The notes under the pieces: generated by a model
What the model was told of the DNA's origin: nothing
Database searches by the model: none
What the model saw: only the letters and a program-made list of their open reading frames with translations
Shown here: piece after piece, positions 28,281 through 38,400 of the stretch
Layout: each line of letters opens with the position of its first letter
Position numbering within the stretch: position 1 is the first letter of the stretch
Made by a program: the position numbers and the translations under genes
Source of the DNA: Allosphingosinicella deserti
Lineage (GTDB): Bacteria > Pseudomonadota > Alphaproteobacteria > Sphingomonadales > Sphingomonadaceae
Assembly (NCBI RefSeq): GCF_003012735.1
Contig: NZ_PXYI01000001.1
Span: 372,001 to 436,000, forward strand
Length of the DNA: 64,000 nucleotides
Direction: 5' to 3'

Positions 28281-30971
28281 TCAGCCGCGCTTCGTCTCCA
28301 GCCACTTGGTGATGTCCGGCAGGCGCTCGGCGCGCACGCGGATGCGGTCGCGGATCGATCCGATGGCGGTGTCGGCCGGGCGGCGCGATTCCGGGGTGAG
28401 ATAGCGGCGGGCATAATCCTCGATCTTCTCCACCATCGCCGGATCGGCCGAGCCGGCGCCGAGCTGGGCGATGAAGCGCGACCGCGACGAGATGTCGACC
28501 AGCGCCTCCACCTTGGCCCGGTTGGCGATCGCGAAATCGAAGGCGAGATCGGGATGTTCGCCCGATACGGCGCTGATGATGCCGGCGCTGGTCGTCGCGC
28601 CGGGCTCGTCGGTCAGCGCCAGCGCCAGTGCGCGCTGCGCGAGGGCGGGGTCCCGGTTGCTGCCGAGCAGCCGGTAGAGCTGTGCCTTGACCAGCGGATT
28701 GGTCTCTGCCCGTGCCTGGCCACGCAGGCGGTCCCAGCCTGCCGCGTCGAGATTGCGTGCGACCACCGCGAGGATGGTGGTGCGCATCGGCCCGGCCGCG
28801 GCGATCGGATCATTGGTTGCGTACAGCCGCGACGCTTCGCCGACGACCGCCGGATCGCCCATGCCGCCGAGCGTCGAGATCAGCTCCGAGCGGAGCACCG
28901 GGATGGTCGGCGCCTCACCGGGCTTGGCGTTCCAGCCGATCCGGGCGAGCATCGGCGACAGCTTGGCGGAGGCGTAGCGCGCGATCGTCGCCTGCCGCGC
29001 CGCATCGCCGTCGTAGAGGCCGTGGAGCTGCTCGAGGATCCCCGCAAGACGGCCATAGACCTGCGGATTGGCATTCGCCGGTACCGCATCGACGAGATCG
29101 AGCGCTTCGGCGGCGGATTGATAGCCCGCGAGGCCAAGACCCCATTGATCCGCCAGCAGGCCGATCTGGTCGACGGGCTTCAGCTGCGCGAACGAGGCCG
29201 CGATCCGATCCAGCATCGCCGGCGTGTAGAGCGTCCGGTAATAGCCCGTCTGGCCGCTGTTCACGACCAGGGTGCCACAGCCGGGCACCTGGACGCTGGC
29301 ACGCCCACCCTCGACGAGGGCGCGGGCCGGCTTGCCGCCCAGCGTGGCGGCGATCACCGGAACCCGCCAGCCGAGCGGCGCCTTGTCGGGACGATCTCGA
29401 GTGAACTCGGCCTGGCGGAGGGAAATCCGGGTGCTGCCGCCGCTACACACGGCCTCGTCGACCCGGATCAGCGGGACGCCGGGCTGCAGCGTGAAATCGT
29501 GCGCGATCGCCGTGATCGGCTTGCCGGCGGCGGACTCGATCCTGGCCCAGAGATCGTCGGTGCGGGTGTTGCCGAGCTTGTGGGTGCGCACATAATCCTG
29601 AACGCCGCGGCGCCACGCATCCTCCCCGACATAGTCCTCGAGCATCGTGATCACCGCTTCACCCTTCGAATAGGTGATCGAATCGAACGCCTGGCTGATC
29701 TGCTCCACGGTGGTCAGGCGCTGGACCACCGGATGGGTGGTGGCGACGCTGTCGAGGCCGATCGCCGATTCGCGGCCGGAGACGATGCCGAGCTCAGGCT
29801 CCCATTCCGGGTGCAGCGCCGCCGTTGCCTTGGTCGCCATCCACGAGGCGAAGCCCTCGTTCAGCCAGAGATCGTCCCACCACGCCATGGTGACGAGATC
29901 GCCGAACCATTGATGGGCCATTTCATGCGCCGCGACCTCGAAAATTCGCTGGCGGGCGGACTCGCTGGTGATCGCCGGATCGACGAGCAGCACCGATTCG
30001 AACGAGAAGATGGCACCCCAATTCTCCATCGCGCCGAAGAACTGGCTGCTGCCCGGTCCGGCGACATTGTCGAGCTTGGGCAGCGGATAGGGCGTGCCGA
30101 AATATTGATTGTACCAGGGCAGCAGCCGGGCGGAGCTTTCGAGCGCCCAGCGGCCCTTCTCGCCGTCGCCGCGCTTGCTGACCACGCCGATTTCCGTGTT
30201 CGCGGCAGTGGTCGTGATACGGTCGAACTCGCCGACGCCCATGAACAGCAGATAGCTCGACATCGGCGGCGTGGCCTGGAAGGTCACCGTCCTGGTGCCG
30301 TCCGGCCGAGTCTCGACTCCCGCCTGCGGCATGTTGCTGATCACGTCCTGATCGGCCGGCGCGGTGACTGCGAGCGTATAGGGGGTACGGTATTGCGGCT
30401 CGTCCCAGCCGGGGAAGAAACGCCGTGCATCGGGGGCTTCGAACTGGGTGAACAGCGCACGCTTGCTGCCGCTGCCGCTCGCGTAATCGAGCGCGAACAG
30501 GCCGGCGGCCTGGCTGTAGATCTTGCCGGAATAATCGAAGGTCAGGCGGTAGCGGCCCGGCTGCAGGGGCGCGCCGAAGCGGATGGTGGCGGTCTGCCTT
30601 TCGGCATCGACGGCGACCCGGCCGGTCCCGTCGGCGCGCGGACTGACTCTGCCATCCGCCCCGAGTGTCTCGATCCGGACGGAGCGGAATTCGAGATCGG
30701 CGGCGTTGACCGTCAGCGTGTCGGTCGCTTCCAGCACGTCGACGTCGATCGCGGTGATGCCGCTGAAGCGAAGGTTCGGCGCGTCGGGCGTGACCGAGAT
30801 CCGGTAGGCCAGCGGACGGGCATTGCGCGGAAGCTGGGTCGGGACATCGGCCGCCGCCGCCGGGATCGTCGTCGGGGGGGTGCCGGTGGTCGCCAGCCGG
30901 GTGGCGGTGCCCGCGCATGCGGCAAGGGAGACCGAAAGCGCGACGAGGGATGCGGCGGAAGCGAGACGCAT
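28281..30971 (-). CDS. M1-family aminopeptidase N, lipoprotein
   Basis: 896 residues from ATG 30971. A lipobox (SLAAC, lipidated C19) predicts a membrane-anchored periplasmic or outer-membrane lipoprotein. M1 motifs: GAMEN at 313-317, zinc site H349-E350-x2-H353 (AAHEMAHQWFGD), and third ligand E372 in LWLNEGFASWM. Domains in order are the N-terminal beta domain, the thermolysin-like catalytic domain, and the ERAP1-type helical C-terminal domain. It should remove N-terminal residues from peptides outside the cytoplasm. Confidence 0.95.
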   Translation of the reverse strand: MRLASAASLVALSVSLAACAGTATRLATTGTPPTTIPAAAADVPTQLPRNARPLAYRISVTPDAPNLRFSGITAIDVDVLEATDTLTVNAADLEFRSVRIETLGADGRVSPRADGTGRVAVDAERQTATIRFGAPLQPGRYRLTFDYSGKIYSQAAGLFALDYASGSGSKRALFTQFEAPDARRFFPGWDEPQYRTPYTLAVTAPADQDVISNMPQAGVETRPDGTRTVTFQATPPMSSYLLFMGVGEFDRITTTAANTEIGVVSKRGDGEKGRWALESSARLLPWYNQYFGTPYPLPKLDNVAGPGSSQFFGAMENWGAIFSFESVLLVDPAITSESARQRIFEVAAHEMAHQWFGDLVTMAWWDDLWLNEGFASWMATKATAALHPEWEPELGIVSGRESAIGLDSVATTHPVVQRLTTVEQISQAFDSITYSKGEAVITMLEDYVGEDAWRRGVQDYVRTHKLGNTRTDDLWARIESAAGKPITAIAHDFTLQPGVPLIRVDEAVCSGGSTRISLRQAEFTRDRPDKAPLGWRVPVIAATLGGKPARALVEGGRASVQVPGCGTLVVNSGQTGYYRTLYTPAMLDRIAASFAQLKPVDQIGLLADQWGLGLAGYQSAAEALDLVDAVPANANPQVYGRLAGILEQLHGLYDGDAARQATIARYASAKLSPMLARIGWNAKPGEAPTIPVLRSELISTLGGMGDPAVVGEASRLYATNDPIAAAGPMRTTILAVVARNLDAAGWDRLRGQARAETNPLVKAQLYRLLGSNRDPALAQRALALALTDEPGATTSAGIISAVSGEHPDLAFDFAIANRAKVEALVDISSRSRFIAQLGAGSADPAMVEKIEDYARRYLTPESRRPADTAIGSIRDRIRVRAERLPDITKWLETKRG

Positions 30972-31035
30972 GAAGCAGGCTCCGGAAAAGGCGAGATTTT
31001 TTCCGCCCCTGCGCGGCACATGGCCGCTTGTCAAA

Positions 31036-32070
31036 TCAGTAGCCGAAGACCGGGGCGACCTTGTGGCCCTGGAGCACGTGGGCGCGCAAATCCTCCGGGC
31101 TCCAGAGATGCTCGATGCCGAGTTCCGCCTGTTTGACCAGATCCACGATCGCGGCGTTAACCGGCGCGCGCTTCCCCTGCGCCTTGGCGAGCCTGACGAC
31201 CTCGCCGTTCAGATAGTCGATTTCGGTCGGTCGGCCGGCGCGAAGGTCGTCCGCCATCGACGACCGCGCCTTGGCATCGATCTTCTGCACCTTGAGGAAT
31301 AGGTTGTTGAAGATGAGATTGGGCGCGGCGATGGCGTGGGGAAGCAGTTGCGGCGGGATCGGCCCGATCTTCGCCGGCTCGATGCCTGCCGCCGCGAGCA
31401 CGTCCAGCGCCTCGACGATCGAGGCGGCGACCACGCGGCGATAGTCGCGCTCGCGCAATTGCTCGAGCAGGGTTCGCCCGGACAAAGCGTTCACCGCGTT
31501 GTTGAGGTTGATGAGCAGCTTGCCCCAGGCAATGCCGGTCATGTCGTCGGCGAGACCCAGCGCCCCGGGCCCTTTGCCCACCTGCTCGGCAAGGGCCCGG
31601 GTGCGGGGCGTGTCCTCGACCACGACCTCCCCGGCGACGCCCTTGTGAAAGCGGCCGTGGCCGAGATAGGCGACGTTGAACGGCACCATCGCCGGGACGA
31701 TCTCGAACCGTGCGCCGAGCGCCTCTCTCAGGGTGGCGACGTTGCTGACGCCGTTCTGGAGGCTGATCACGACTGCCCCCTTGCGGCCGTGCCTGGCGAT
31801 CTGCTTCGCCGCCTCGGCCGTGGCGTTGCTCTTGACGGCAAGGGCGATGATCTCCGCGTCTGCGAGCGCCTTGGCATTGGTCGTGAACTCGACCTGATCG
31901 GGTCCGCGCCGGACCCGCCACCCCGAATGATCGGTCAGCGTCAGTCCGTCCGCGGCGATGGTCTCGCCGATCGGCGCCCGGCCGATGAAGCGCACAGGCA
32001 CGCCTGCCGCCGACCAGGCGCCGCCGAGGAAACATCCGATCGATCCGGCTCCGAGGATGGCAATGGTCAT
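31036..32070 (-). CDS. panE: 2-dehydropantoate 2-reductase-family protein
   Basis: 344 residues. N-terminal NAD(P)-binding motif AILGAGSIGCFLGGAW, middle ALAVKSNAT and VISLQNGVSN, catalytic-lysine segment GIAWGKLLINLNNAVNALSG, and C-terminal MADDLRAGRPTEIDYLNGEV are typical ApbA/PanE. The family reduces ketopantoate to pantoate for CoA biosynthesis, but many paralogs act on other 2-ketoacids, and this protein is about 40 residues longer than E. coli PanE. The symbol is therefore provisional. Confidence 0.85.
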   Translation of the reverse strand: MTIAILGAGSIGCFLGGAWSAAGVPVRFIGRAPIGETIAADGLTLTDHSGWRVRRGPDQVEFTTNAKALADAEIIALAVKSNATAEAAKQIARHGRKGAVVISLQNGVSNVATLREALGARFEIVPAMVPFNVAYLGHGRFHKGVAGEVVVEDTPRTRALAEQVGKGPGALGLADDMTGIAWGKLLINLNNAVNALSGRTLLEQLRERDYRRVVAASIVEALDVLAAAGIEPAKIGPIPPQLLPHAIAAPNLIFNNLFLKVQKIDAKARSSMADDLRAGRPTEIDYLNGEVVRLAKAQGKRAPVNAAIVDLVKQAELGIEHLWSPEDLRAHVLQGHKVAPVFGY

Positions 32071-32551
32071 ACGTCTCGCTCACGATGTTCGAAACGCTGC
32101 CTACAGGCACGGGCGCCGGATGAGGAGGGCGAACTACATTCTAAGCCACCAGCGGTTCGCCAACGTGTGGCGCACCCACCCACGTCTGCTGCACACCCCG
32201 ATTTCACCTGTAATTCACCTGTTAAAACAGGTGGTGATGCAGCGGCCACAGGAAGCCAAGCACGCGACACGACTCCCCACGTCGCCGCTCGCGTCGGTTG
32301 TTGTTTCACGATTCAAGGATCCGAACGCATCACCACGGGTCGATCAACGGCGGAACGTATCATGAACGAAGTTGGAGATCAAGGATTCGCTGCGCCCAGA
32401 TCGTTGACCCTAATCCGTGAATCTGACCGCTGCATCCTCATCGCGCCGCCTCCGTGCTCGCCGGTTCCGTCAACTCGAATATGCGTGGATATGCAGGTGG
32501 ATAGCGGCCCCGATCCTATTATGCTGAACAAAGCAGTTTCGGGGGCTTTCG
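32071..32551. other. Intergenic region between panE-like gene and a divergent secreted-protein gene
   Basis: 481 bp of lower-GC sequence without a convincing gene on either strand. It holds the promoters of the two divergent genes and the operator-like cluster at 32203-32233. The short frames here have biased composition and no family resemblance. Confidence 0.5.
32203..32233. promoter_or_regulatory. Operator-like cluster: two direct half-sites plus one inverted
   Basis: TTCACCTGTAA (32203) and TTCACCTGTTA (32214) are direct repeats exactly 11 bp apart, on the same face of the helix. The second pairs with AACAGGTG (32226-32233) as a perfect 8-bp palindrome CACCTGTT-AA-AACAGGTG. Three half-sites in phase look like a transcription-factor operator. 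It lies about 135 bp upstream of the panE-like start and 320 bp upstream of the secreted-protein gene. The cognate factor is not identified. Confidence 0.55.
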
Positions 32552-33409
32552 ATGAAACGATCTTCTGCGCTCGCCGGCCTCGTGCCGGCGGCCTTCCTGC
32601 TCAGTGCCGCATCCGGCTACTACATCACCCCGTCGAAGAACCGGATCCTTCCCGGTGACGACAGCATCGCGCCGGGCAGCGAATTCACTGTTGGCAAGGG
32701 CGACATCTTCTATCGTCGTCCGGTCGGCCGCTCCTTCGTCGCCGAGCTCGGCGGCGATCTCCAGCTGACCATTGCGGGCAAGACGGCGACCTTGGCCAAG
32801 GGCATGCAGTTGAACGTCGCGCGCACGGTCGGCGGCACCGCCGCCGAGCGACTCGGCGAGGCGGGCGTGTTCTGTGCGCCGATGGAGAGGAACTGGAACG
32901 CCGCCAAGGGCATCGCCAATCTTCTCACCTTGTCGCTGTTCGCGAGCGCCCAGAGGACCGAGGTGAACACCCAATTCTGCCTGGCGGACAGCGACGCCGA
33001 TGGATTGGTGGACAAGGCCTTTCTCGCCGGCGCCAAGAAGCAGGAAGATCTGCAGCCGATCGACATCACGCCGACTCCGATTTCCGTCGAAAGGGATCTG
33101 CCGCTGCCCGGCCTCAGTGAGATCCGCCTCCGCTTCAGCGGGAAGGTCGGCTGGTTCAACAACATCGGCATCGACCTGGAGGTCGTCGAAAGCGGCGAGC
33201 CGCTCTTCTTCAACAACGGCCGCACCGTGATCAGCATGAAGAAATTGCCGGAAGAGGTGAATTTGTTCGGCGCGTCGTTCACCGTGCTGAGCTACGACCC
33301 TGAAACGAAGCAGGCCCGGATCCGCTGGAACCGCGGTTTCGCGCCGGGCGAATATGGAGTCACGACAACGACCACCACGACCTACATACCGGTCTACGTT
33401 CCGCGCTAG
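32552..33409 (+). CDS. Secreted protein of unknown function
   Basis: 285 residues. A signal peptide (LAGLVPAAFLLSAASG) predicts export. I recognise no family. The mature part is a mixed beta-rich chain with two Cys (VFCAPMERNW and QFCLADSDADG); the second lies next to an acidic calcium-loop-like DSDADGLVD. The C-terminus ends in seven consecutive threonines then YIPVYVPR. Alone on the plus strand between two leftward operons. A role cannot be assigned. Confidence 0.7.
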   Translation: MKRSSALAGLVPAAFLLSAASGYYITPSKNRILPGDDSIAPGSEFTVGKGDIFYRRPVGRSFVAELGGDLQLTIAGKTATLAKGMQLNVARTVGGTAAERLGEAGVFCAPMERNWNAAKGIANLLTLSLFASAQRTEVNTQFCLADSDADGLVDKAFLAGAKKQEDLQPIDITPTPISVERDLPLPGLSEIRLRFSGKVGWFNNIGIDLEVVESGEPLFFNNGRTVISMKKLPEEVNLFGASFTVLSYDPETKQARIRWNRGFAPGEYGVTTTTTTTYIPVYVPR

Positions 33410-33479
33410 GTTCCGCTGCTATCGTAACGGTCTGCGTCGAGAAAGGGGGGAGAGGCAAGCGAGGTCGTCGATGCGCCGC

Positions 33480-34490
33480 TTACCCGCCTCTCAGCAGGCG
33501 CATGATCGTCGTTCGGATGCGGCTGTAATTCCCTTTCGCAAGCGCGCCGAGCACGCCGTGTTGCTCGGGGGGCAGGAAATCGAGCGGATGGCCGTTCGGG
33601 CGAAACACATAATGGTCGAACCAGGCCCGCCAGGCTGCGCGCTCGGCGGGCGGCCGCTCGGCAATGGCGATCATCGCAAGCAGCATGGCGGTGTAGGGTT
33701 GATCGGGACCGGAGGAGAAACCGTCCCACCAGAAATTGACGAGGACGTTGAGGTCGTCCAGAGCTTCGACCTGGTGCCACCACAGCTTCGGCACGTACAA
33801 GGCGTCGCAGGGCCCGAGTTCCGCGACCAGGCCCCGGCCTCGGGCGCGATCGAAGCGCGGATAACGTTCATCCTTGTCGCCGCTGCCGACCGCAAGCGCC
33901 ACGGGCTGCCCGGCCATATTGTGGTCGATCGGGCCGACGTAGAGATCGCCGATCGCGTCCGGGGGGAACAAGGTGAAACGTCGCCGGCCGGCGGCGACGC
34001 AGGCGACATTGTCCATCACGTCATAGTGACAGGCGACGCTCGACGCATGGCCGATCCAGAAACGGGGTCGGACGGTTTCCGGAAGGAAGCGCAGACGCGT
34101 CATCTGCTCGATGCCCGGGAAGTAGGATTCGGCTGGAAGCGAGCCCATGTACAGGCTCGCGCGGCCCGGTACCGCCGCGGTCTCGACGATCCGAAGCAGC
34201 GCCTCGGAGAGCGGCATCTCGGCGCGCTCGAAATTGAACCCGGCAAGGCTCTCGTCATAGAAATAGCGGGCGCCGATCTCCGGCTTCCCGACGAACACTT
34301 CGGCGGATTTCCCGCCATCATATTCCCCGAGTCGCGCGATCACCTCAGCGGCGTCGGCGCCCGCCAGCAACGGCCATTCGGATGCCACTCCGCGCAGGAT
34401 CACGGGTTGGCATCGTTCCATGATCTCCGAGCGAAAGCGTTCCGGATCTCGAACGTCCTCGGCACCTGCCTCCCGGGGGTGGGCGTTCAC
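33480..34490 (-). CDS. Cupin_8/JmjC-like 2-oxoglutarate-dependent oxygenase-type protein
   Basis: 336 residues from a GTG that overlaps the SapC stop as GTGA, with GGAG seven bases upstream. The cupin_8 (JmjC-like) fold is shown by QPVILRGVASEWPLL near the N-terminus, the iron-binding HxD in ACHYDVMDNVACVAAGRRRF, and the distal His in YVPKLWWHQVEALDDLNVLVNFWW. This suggests Fe(II)/2-oxoglutarate-dependent hydroxylase activity on protein or small molecule. Cupin_8 genes next to SapC and TonB receptors recur in Caulobacter, Xanthomonas and sphingomonad carbohydrate loci, with no known substrate. Confidence 0.85.
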   Translation of the reverse strand: MNAHPREAGAEDVRDPERFRSEIMERCQPVILRGVASEWPLLAGADAAEVIARLGEYDGGKSAEVFVGKPEIGARYFYDESLAGFNFERAEMPLSEALLRIVETAAVPGRASLYMGSLPAESYFPGIEQMTRLRFLPETVRPRFWIGHASSVACHYDVMDNVACVAAGRRRFTLFPPDAIGDLYVGPIDHNMAGQPVALAVGSGDKDERYPRFDRARGRGLVAELGPCDALYVPKLWWHQVEALDDLNVLVNFWWDGFSSGPDQPYTAMLLAMIAIAERPPAERAAWRAWFDHYVFRPNGHPLDFLPPEQHGVLGALAKGNYSRIRTTIMRLLRGG

Positions 34491-35173
34491 GGCGCCGCTC
34501 CGGGCAGCCGATCGTTGCGGATTTTCGCGAGCGTGCGAAGATGCCCAATCGAACTTGTCTGACAATAAGCGAGCTGAAGGTCCCCCGCACGGAAAAGGTC
34601 CAGCACCGCAGCATCGGGGAGGGCGTGGAGGCTATCCAGGCTGACAGTGTAGAGGCCATCGAGTCGAATCGGTTTGCCGTCATCGAAGTTTAAAACAACG
34701 TCGATCGGTTCCAGCAGTCGATGAGAGACAAGGCGGCCAATCACCGCCTCGGTATCGGGCAGTCCGGCATGCAGGACACCTAGCGCGCGTTGCACGCGCA
34801 TCAACATCGGACTCGGCTCCCCATTATCCTCAAAGAGCGGCAGTCCATCCTTGGCTGAGAATGCAGGATTGTCCAGGTCAATCACGATATTGTCGTCTGT
34901 TACGAAGAAGCCCTGCCGCTCAAGGTCGGCAGGTCGATAGCCCGGAAGCGCTCCGTCATTGGTAAGCAGGTTGCGCCCCTGCTCGAGTCCCATGATAACG
35001 CCTGCGTAGAACGCGCCCGTCTCCGCGTTCTTGGTGAATACGACAGGGTAGTGGATCGACGCTTCGACGAACTCTGAAGCAACGACTTGAGCAAAGTGCC
35101 GCGACTCGTCGCATGCACGAGAGATCCGGACCTTTGCATGCTGCTGATGGTCCAGCAATTCCCACTTCGGCAT
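34487..35173 (-). CDS. SapC family protein
   Basis: 228 residues from ATG 35173. The SapC family is recognised by the N-terminal HQQHAKVRI, YPVVFTKNAETGAFYAGVIMGLEQGRNLL, and the C-terminal LDGLYTVSLDSLHALPDAAVLDLFRAGDLQLAYCQTSS-type segment (broken here for length). SapC was first named in Campylobacter S-layer transport, but in this lineage it is a small protein attached to TonB-receptor loci with no proven function. No signal peptide. First gene of a two-gene leftward operon, divergent from the large TonB receptor. Confidence 0.88.
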   Translation of the reverse strand: MPKWELLDHQQHAKVRISRACDESRHFAQVVASEFVEASIHYPVVFTKNAETGAFYAGVIMGLEQGRNLLTNDGALPGYRPADLERQGFFVTDDNIVIDLDNPAFSAKDGLPLFEDNGEPSPMLMRVQRALGVLHAGLPDTEAVIGRLVSHRLLEPIDVVLNFDDGKPIRLDGLYTVSLDSLHALPDAAVLDLFRAGDLQLAYCQTSSIGHLRTLAKIRNDRLPGAAP

Positions 35174-35278
35174 CCCCTCAGCCCCTCTTTTCTCCGGCTC
35201 CGGCCAGTTGAGCACGGCACTATCGCCCTGCCAAGGCGTCGCAAAGGCATTTTCAAAAAAACTCAGACAATAGCTTGC

Positions 35279-35290
35279 GCAAGCGTTTGC
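35279..35290. promoter_or_regulatory. LacI/GalR-type operator-like palindrome 1
   Basis: GCAAGCGTTTGC is a near-palindrome matching the GCAAnCGnTTGC form bound by LacI/GalR-family repressors. It lies in the 251-bp divergent region between sapC and the TonB receptor, 135 bp before the receptor start. No LacI gene is present in the window. Confidence 0.5.
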
Positions 35291-35299
35291 AGTATGAAA

Positions 35300-35313
35300 T
35301 GGTAGCGCTAACG
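35300..35313. promoter_or_regulatory. LacI/GalR-type operator-like palindrome 2
   Basis: TGGTAGCGCTAACG, centred on the perfect palindrome AGCGCT, resembles TGGTnnCGCTnnCA-type motifs reported upstream of TonB receptors in carbohydrate loci of alphaproteobacteria. Its centre is about 22 bp (two helix turns) from that of the first palindrome, consistent with cooperative binding. Confidence 0.55.
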
Positions 35314-35424
35314 TGGCAGGGATGGATGGCCAGATCGAAGATCCGGCGGTCTGAACTGACCACGCATCGGCCGACCAGCACTCACCAAAGAAGTGCGGGC
35401 GGATTTCTAGGAGGGAAACTTGCG

Positions 35425-38400
35425 ATGGGCGTGAACACGTGCGCCACTGGCTTGCGGAGCCGTGGTCAAATCTCATTGAATTTCTTGAGCGCGAGCAGTC
35501 TGGCAGTTCTTGCCTGGACTGTTCCGGCAATGGCGCAGGCCCAGGCAGGCGTGGAGAATGCTTCGGAAACCCCGACAACTCCGGCAACGGTGCAGTCGAC
35601 CACGATCGCGTCGGCGGATCAAGCCCAACCCACCGCCCCGTCGCAAGAGCTCGGAACGCCGTCGGACACGGTGCAAAGCACTCCGGCAAGTGTCACCGAC
35701 GCCGAACGAGAGATCATCATCACCGGCCTGCGCGGGTCTTTGCAGCGCAACCTCGATCTGAAGCGAACATCTTCCGGAGTCGTGGATGTCATCTCCGCCG
35801 AAGATATCGGCAAGTTTCCCGATTCGAACGTTGCTGCGTCGCTCCAGCGTCTGCCGGGTGTCTCGATCCAGCGATCGGGAAGCCGCGGCGAGCCGACGGG
35901 CATCACCGTTCGCGGCTTTGGCGGTGATTTCAACACGACCCTATACGACGGCCGGCGCATCTCGACTGCCACCGGCGGGCGTCAGATCGATTTCAGCACC
36001 GTCGGCGTCGACTTCATCGGCCAGCTGAGCGTATTGAAGACCCCGGACGTCTCGCTCGCGTCCAGCTCGATCGGTGCGACAGTCAACATCGCCTTCCCGA
36101 ACGCGTTCGATCACCCGGGCTTCCGCGCCGCGGCAACCGCATCCGGATCGATCCAGGATCGGGCCGGAAAGGTCGTGCCCACCGGGGGGCTGCTGGTCAG
36201 CAACACCTTTGCCGACGACACGATCGGCATCCTTGCCGACGTCATCTATACGCGCCGCGACACCGACACCAACCGAGTCTACGTCTCGGGTTGGCCGGGC
36301 GGTTTCTACGCGCCGTGCCAGCTCACCCCGAGCTGTACCCCGGCCCAGCTCGCGCCCGAGAACAAGACGGTGGTCGGCTGGTTCCCGCAGCAATATGGCG
36401 CCGAGCAGCAGCGGGTCCAGGACGAGCGCGTCGATGCCCGCATCTCGCTGCAATACCATCCGTCCGACGCGCTGATGGTGACCCTGGACAACAATTATTC
36501 GCGCCAGAAGGTGACCCAGAACAATTATGCGTTCGGTGTCTGGTTCAACCAGAGCGACCTGCGCAATGTGCAGCTGGACGAGAACGGGACTGCGATCGAC
36601 TTCACGCAGGCCGGATCTCCGACGGACTTCACGGCGGCGCTGAACAAGCAGATCCTCAAGACCAATCAGACCGGGCTGAACGTCAAGTTCGACGCGAGCG
36701 AGAATCTGTCGTTCGAAGGCGACGTGGCCTACGCAAAGAGCTGGCTTAACCCTGGGGATTCGATCGGAAGCCTGAACGGCGACATCGGCTATGGCGGGTT
36801 GCTGAGCAACAATCTGCGGTTCACGATCGATGGCGACAGCAAGGATGCCTTTCCGACGATCAGCAATTTCGGACCGGTCGGAAACGGCGCGCGCTGGGCC
36901 GACACGTCGGTGATCGGTTCGCATGTGACGGTCAATCAGACGCAGCACAATACGGACGAGCTGCTGCAATTCCGCGGCAACGCGACGTGGAAGCAGGACA
37001 ATCTCACGATCAAGGCCGGCGGCCAATATTACGAGGACCGCTTCCGCTTCCGCAACCAGAGCACGTTCACCAACAATTTCTGGCAGGCCTATGCCGGCTA
37101 CGGAGCGCCTTCGGGACGCGGATCCGGCATCGCACCGCTACCCGCCAGCCTTTACGAAGGCTCGATCAGCCTCGACAACTTCATTCCCGGGTTCAACGGC
37201 AGCCTGCCGCCGTCGGTGTTCATCTTCGATCCGGTCGCATATCAGAATTATCTGTCGGGCCTCGGCAATCCGCAGACGCAGAACATCCCGGGCTACAATT
37301 ACGGTGGCGTGACCGGGTTCACCGGTACGTTCGACGAGCAGGTCGATCCCGGCAGCGTTCTGGACGTCAAGGAAAAGACCTGGGCGCTGTTCCTCAGCGT
37401 GCAGTTCCAGGCCGACATTGCCGGCATGCCCTTCCACTTCAATGCCGGCGTTCGTAACGAAAACACCCATTTGCGGGCGATCGGGCAGGGCCGGCTGCCG
37501 CTGGTGCTGGTGCCGAGCGCGGCCGATCCGACCCTGCTCAGCATCCCGAACTACACCGAGATCCAACCGGTCGAGAGCAAGAGCAGTTACTCCTATTTCC
37601 TGCCGAGCATCGACGCCAAGCTGGAGCTTACCAACAATCTCATCCTGCGCTTCGATGCCTCGCGAACGCTGACGAGGCCGGCGCTCAACCTGCTCAACCC
37701 GGTGCTGAACGTGGGCAACGGCCAGCGCGTCAACGCTCTGTCCGCGAGCGGCGGCAATCCCAACCTTCGCCCCTATCTCGCCGACAATTTCGACGTCGCA
37801 GCCGAATGGTACTACCGCCGAAACTCCTATTTCGCGGTCAACTTCTTTCTGAAGAACGTCAGCAACTTCATCATCGCCGGTGTCACTCGCCAGAGTATCA
37901 ACGGGGTGATCGATCCGACCACCGGACGGGAGGCGTCTTTCGCCGTGTCGCAGCAGGTCAACGGGCCCGACGCGACGGTGCGCGGCGTCGAAGTCGCCTG
38001 GCAGCATGTGTTCGGCGACACCGGCTTCGGCTTCCAGGCCAATGCCACCATCGTCGACACCAACCGTCCCTATGACGACACCGACATCTCGCAGAGCGGG
38101 TTCGCGGTCACCGGACTTGCCAATTCGGCCAATTTCGTCGGCTTCTACGACAAGGACGGGTTCCAGATCCGGGCTGCGATGAACTGGCGCGACAAATATC
38201 TTCTGCAATTCGGCCAGAACCAGAATACCGGTTCGTTCGGTGCGGAGCCGACCTTCGTCAACGAGAGCTTCCAGATCGACCTGACGGCAAGCTTCGATAT
38301 CACCAAGAATTTGAGCGTGTTCGGCGAGGCGCTGAACATCAACAACAATCAGCAAAGCACCCACGGGCGCTACGCCAACCAACTGCTCGACGTATTCGAT

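Noticed and set aside
26171-28414. Long minus-strand frames opposite the OPT transporter
   Set aside because: Composition is dominated by Arg, Asp, His and Gln with no hydrophobic order. They are the complement of membrane-protein codons.
34491-34565. Longer start (ATG 34565) for the cupin_8 gene
   Set aside because: It would overlap sapC by 79 bp, while GTG 34490 has GGAG at proper distance and the common GTGA coupling.
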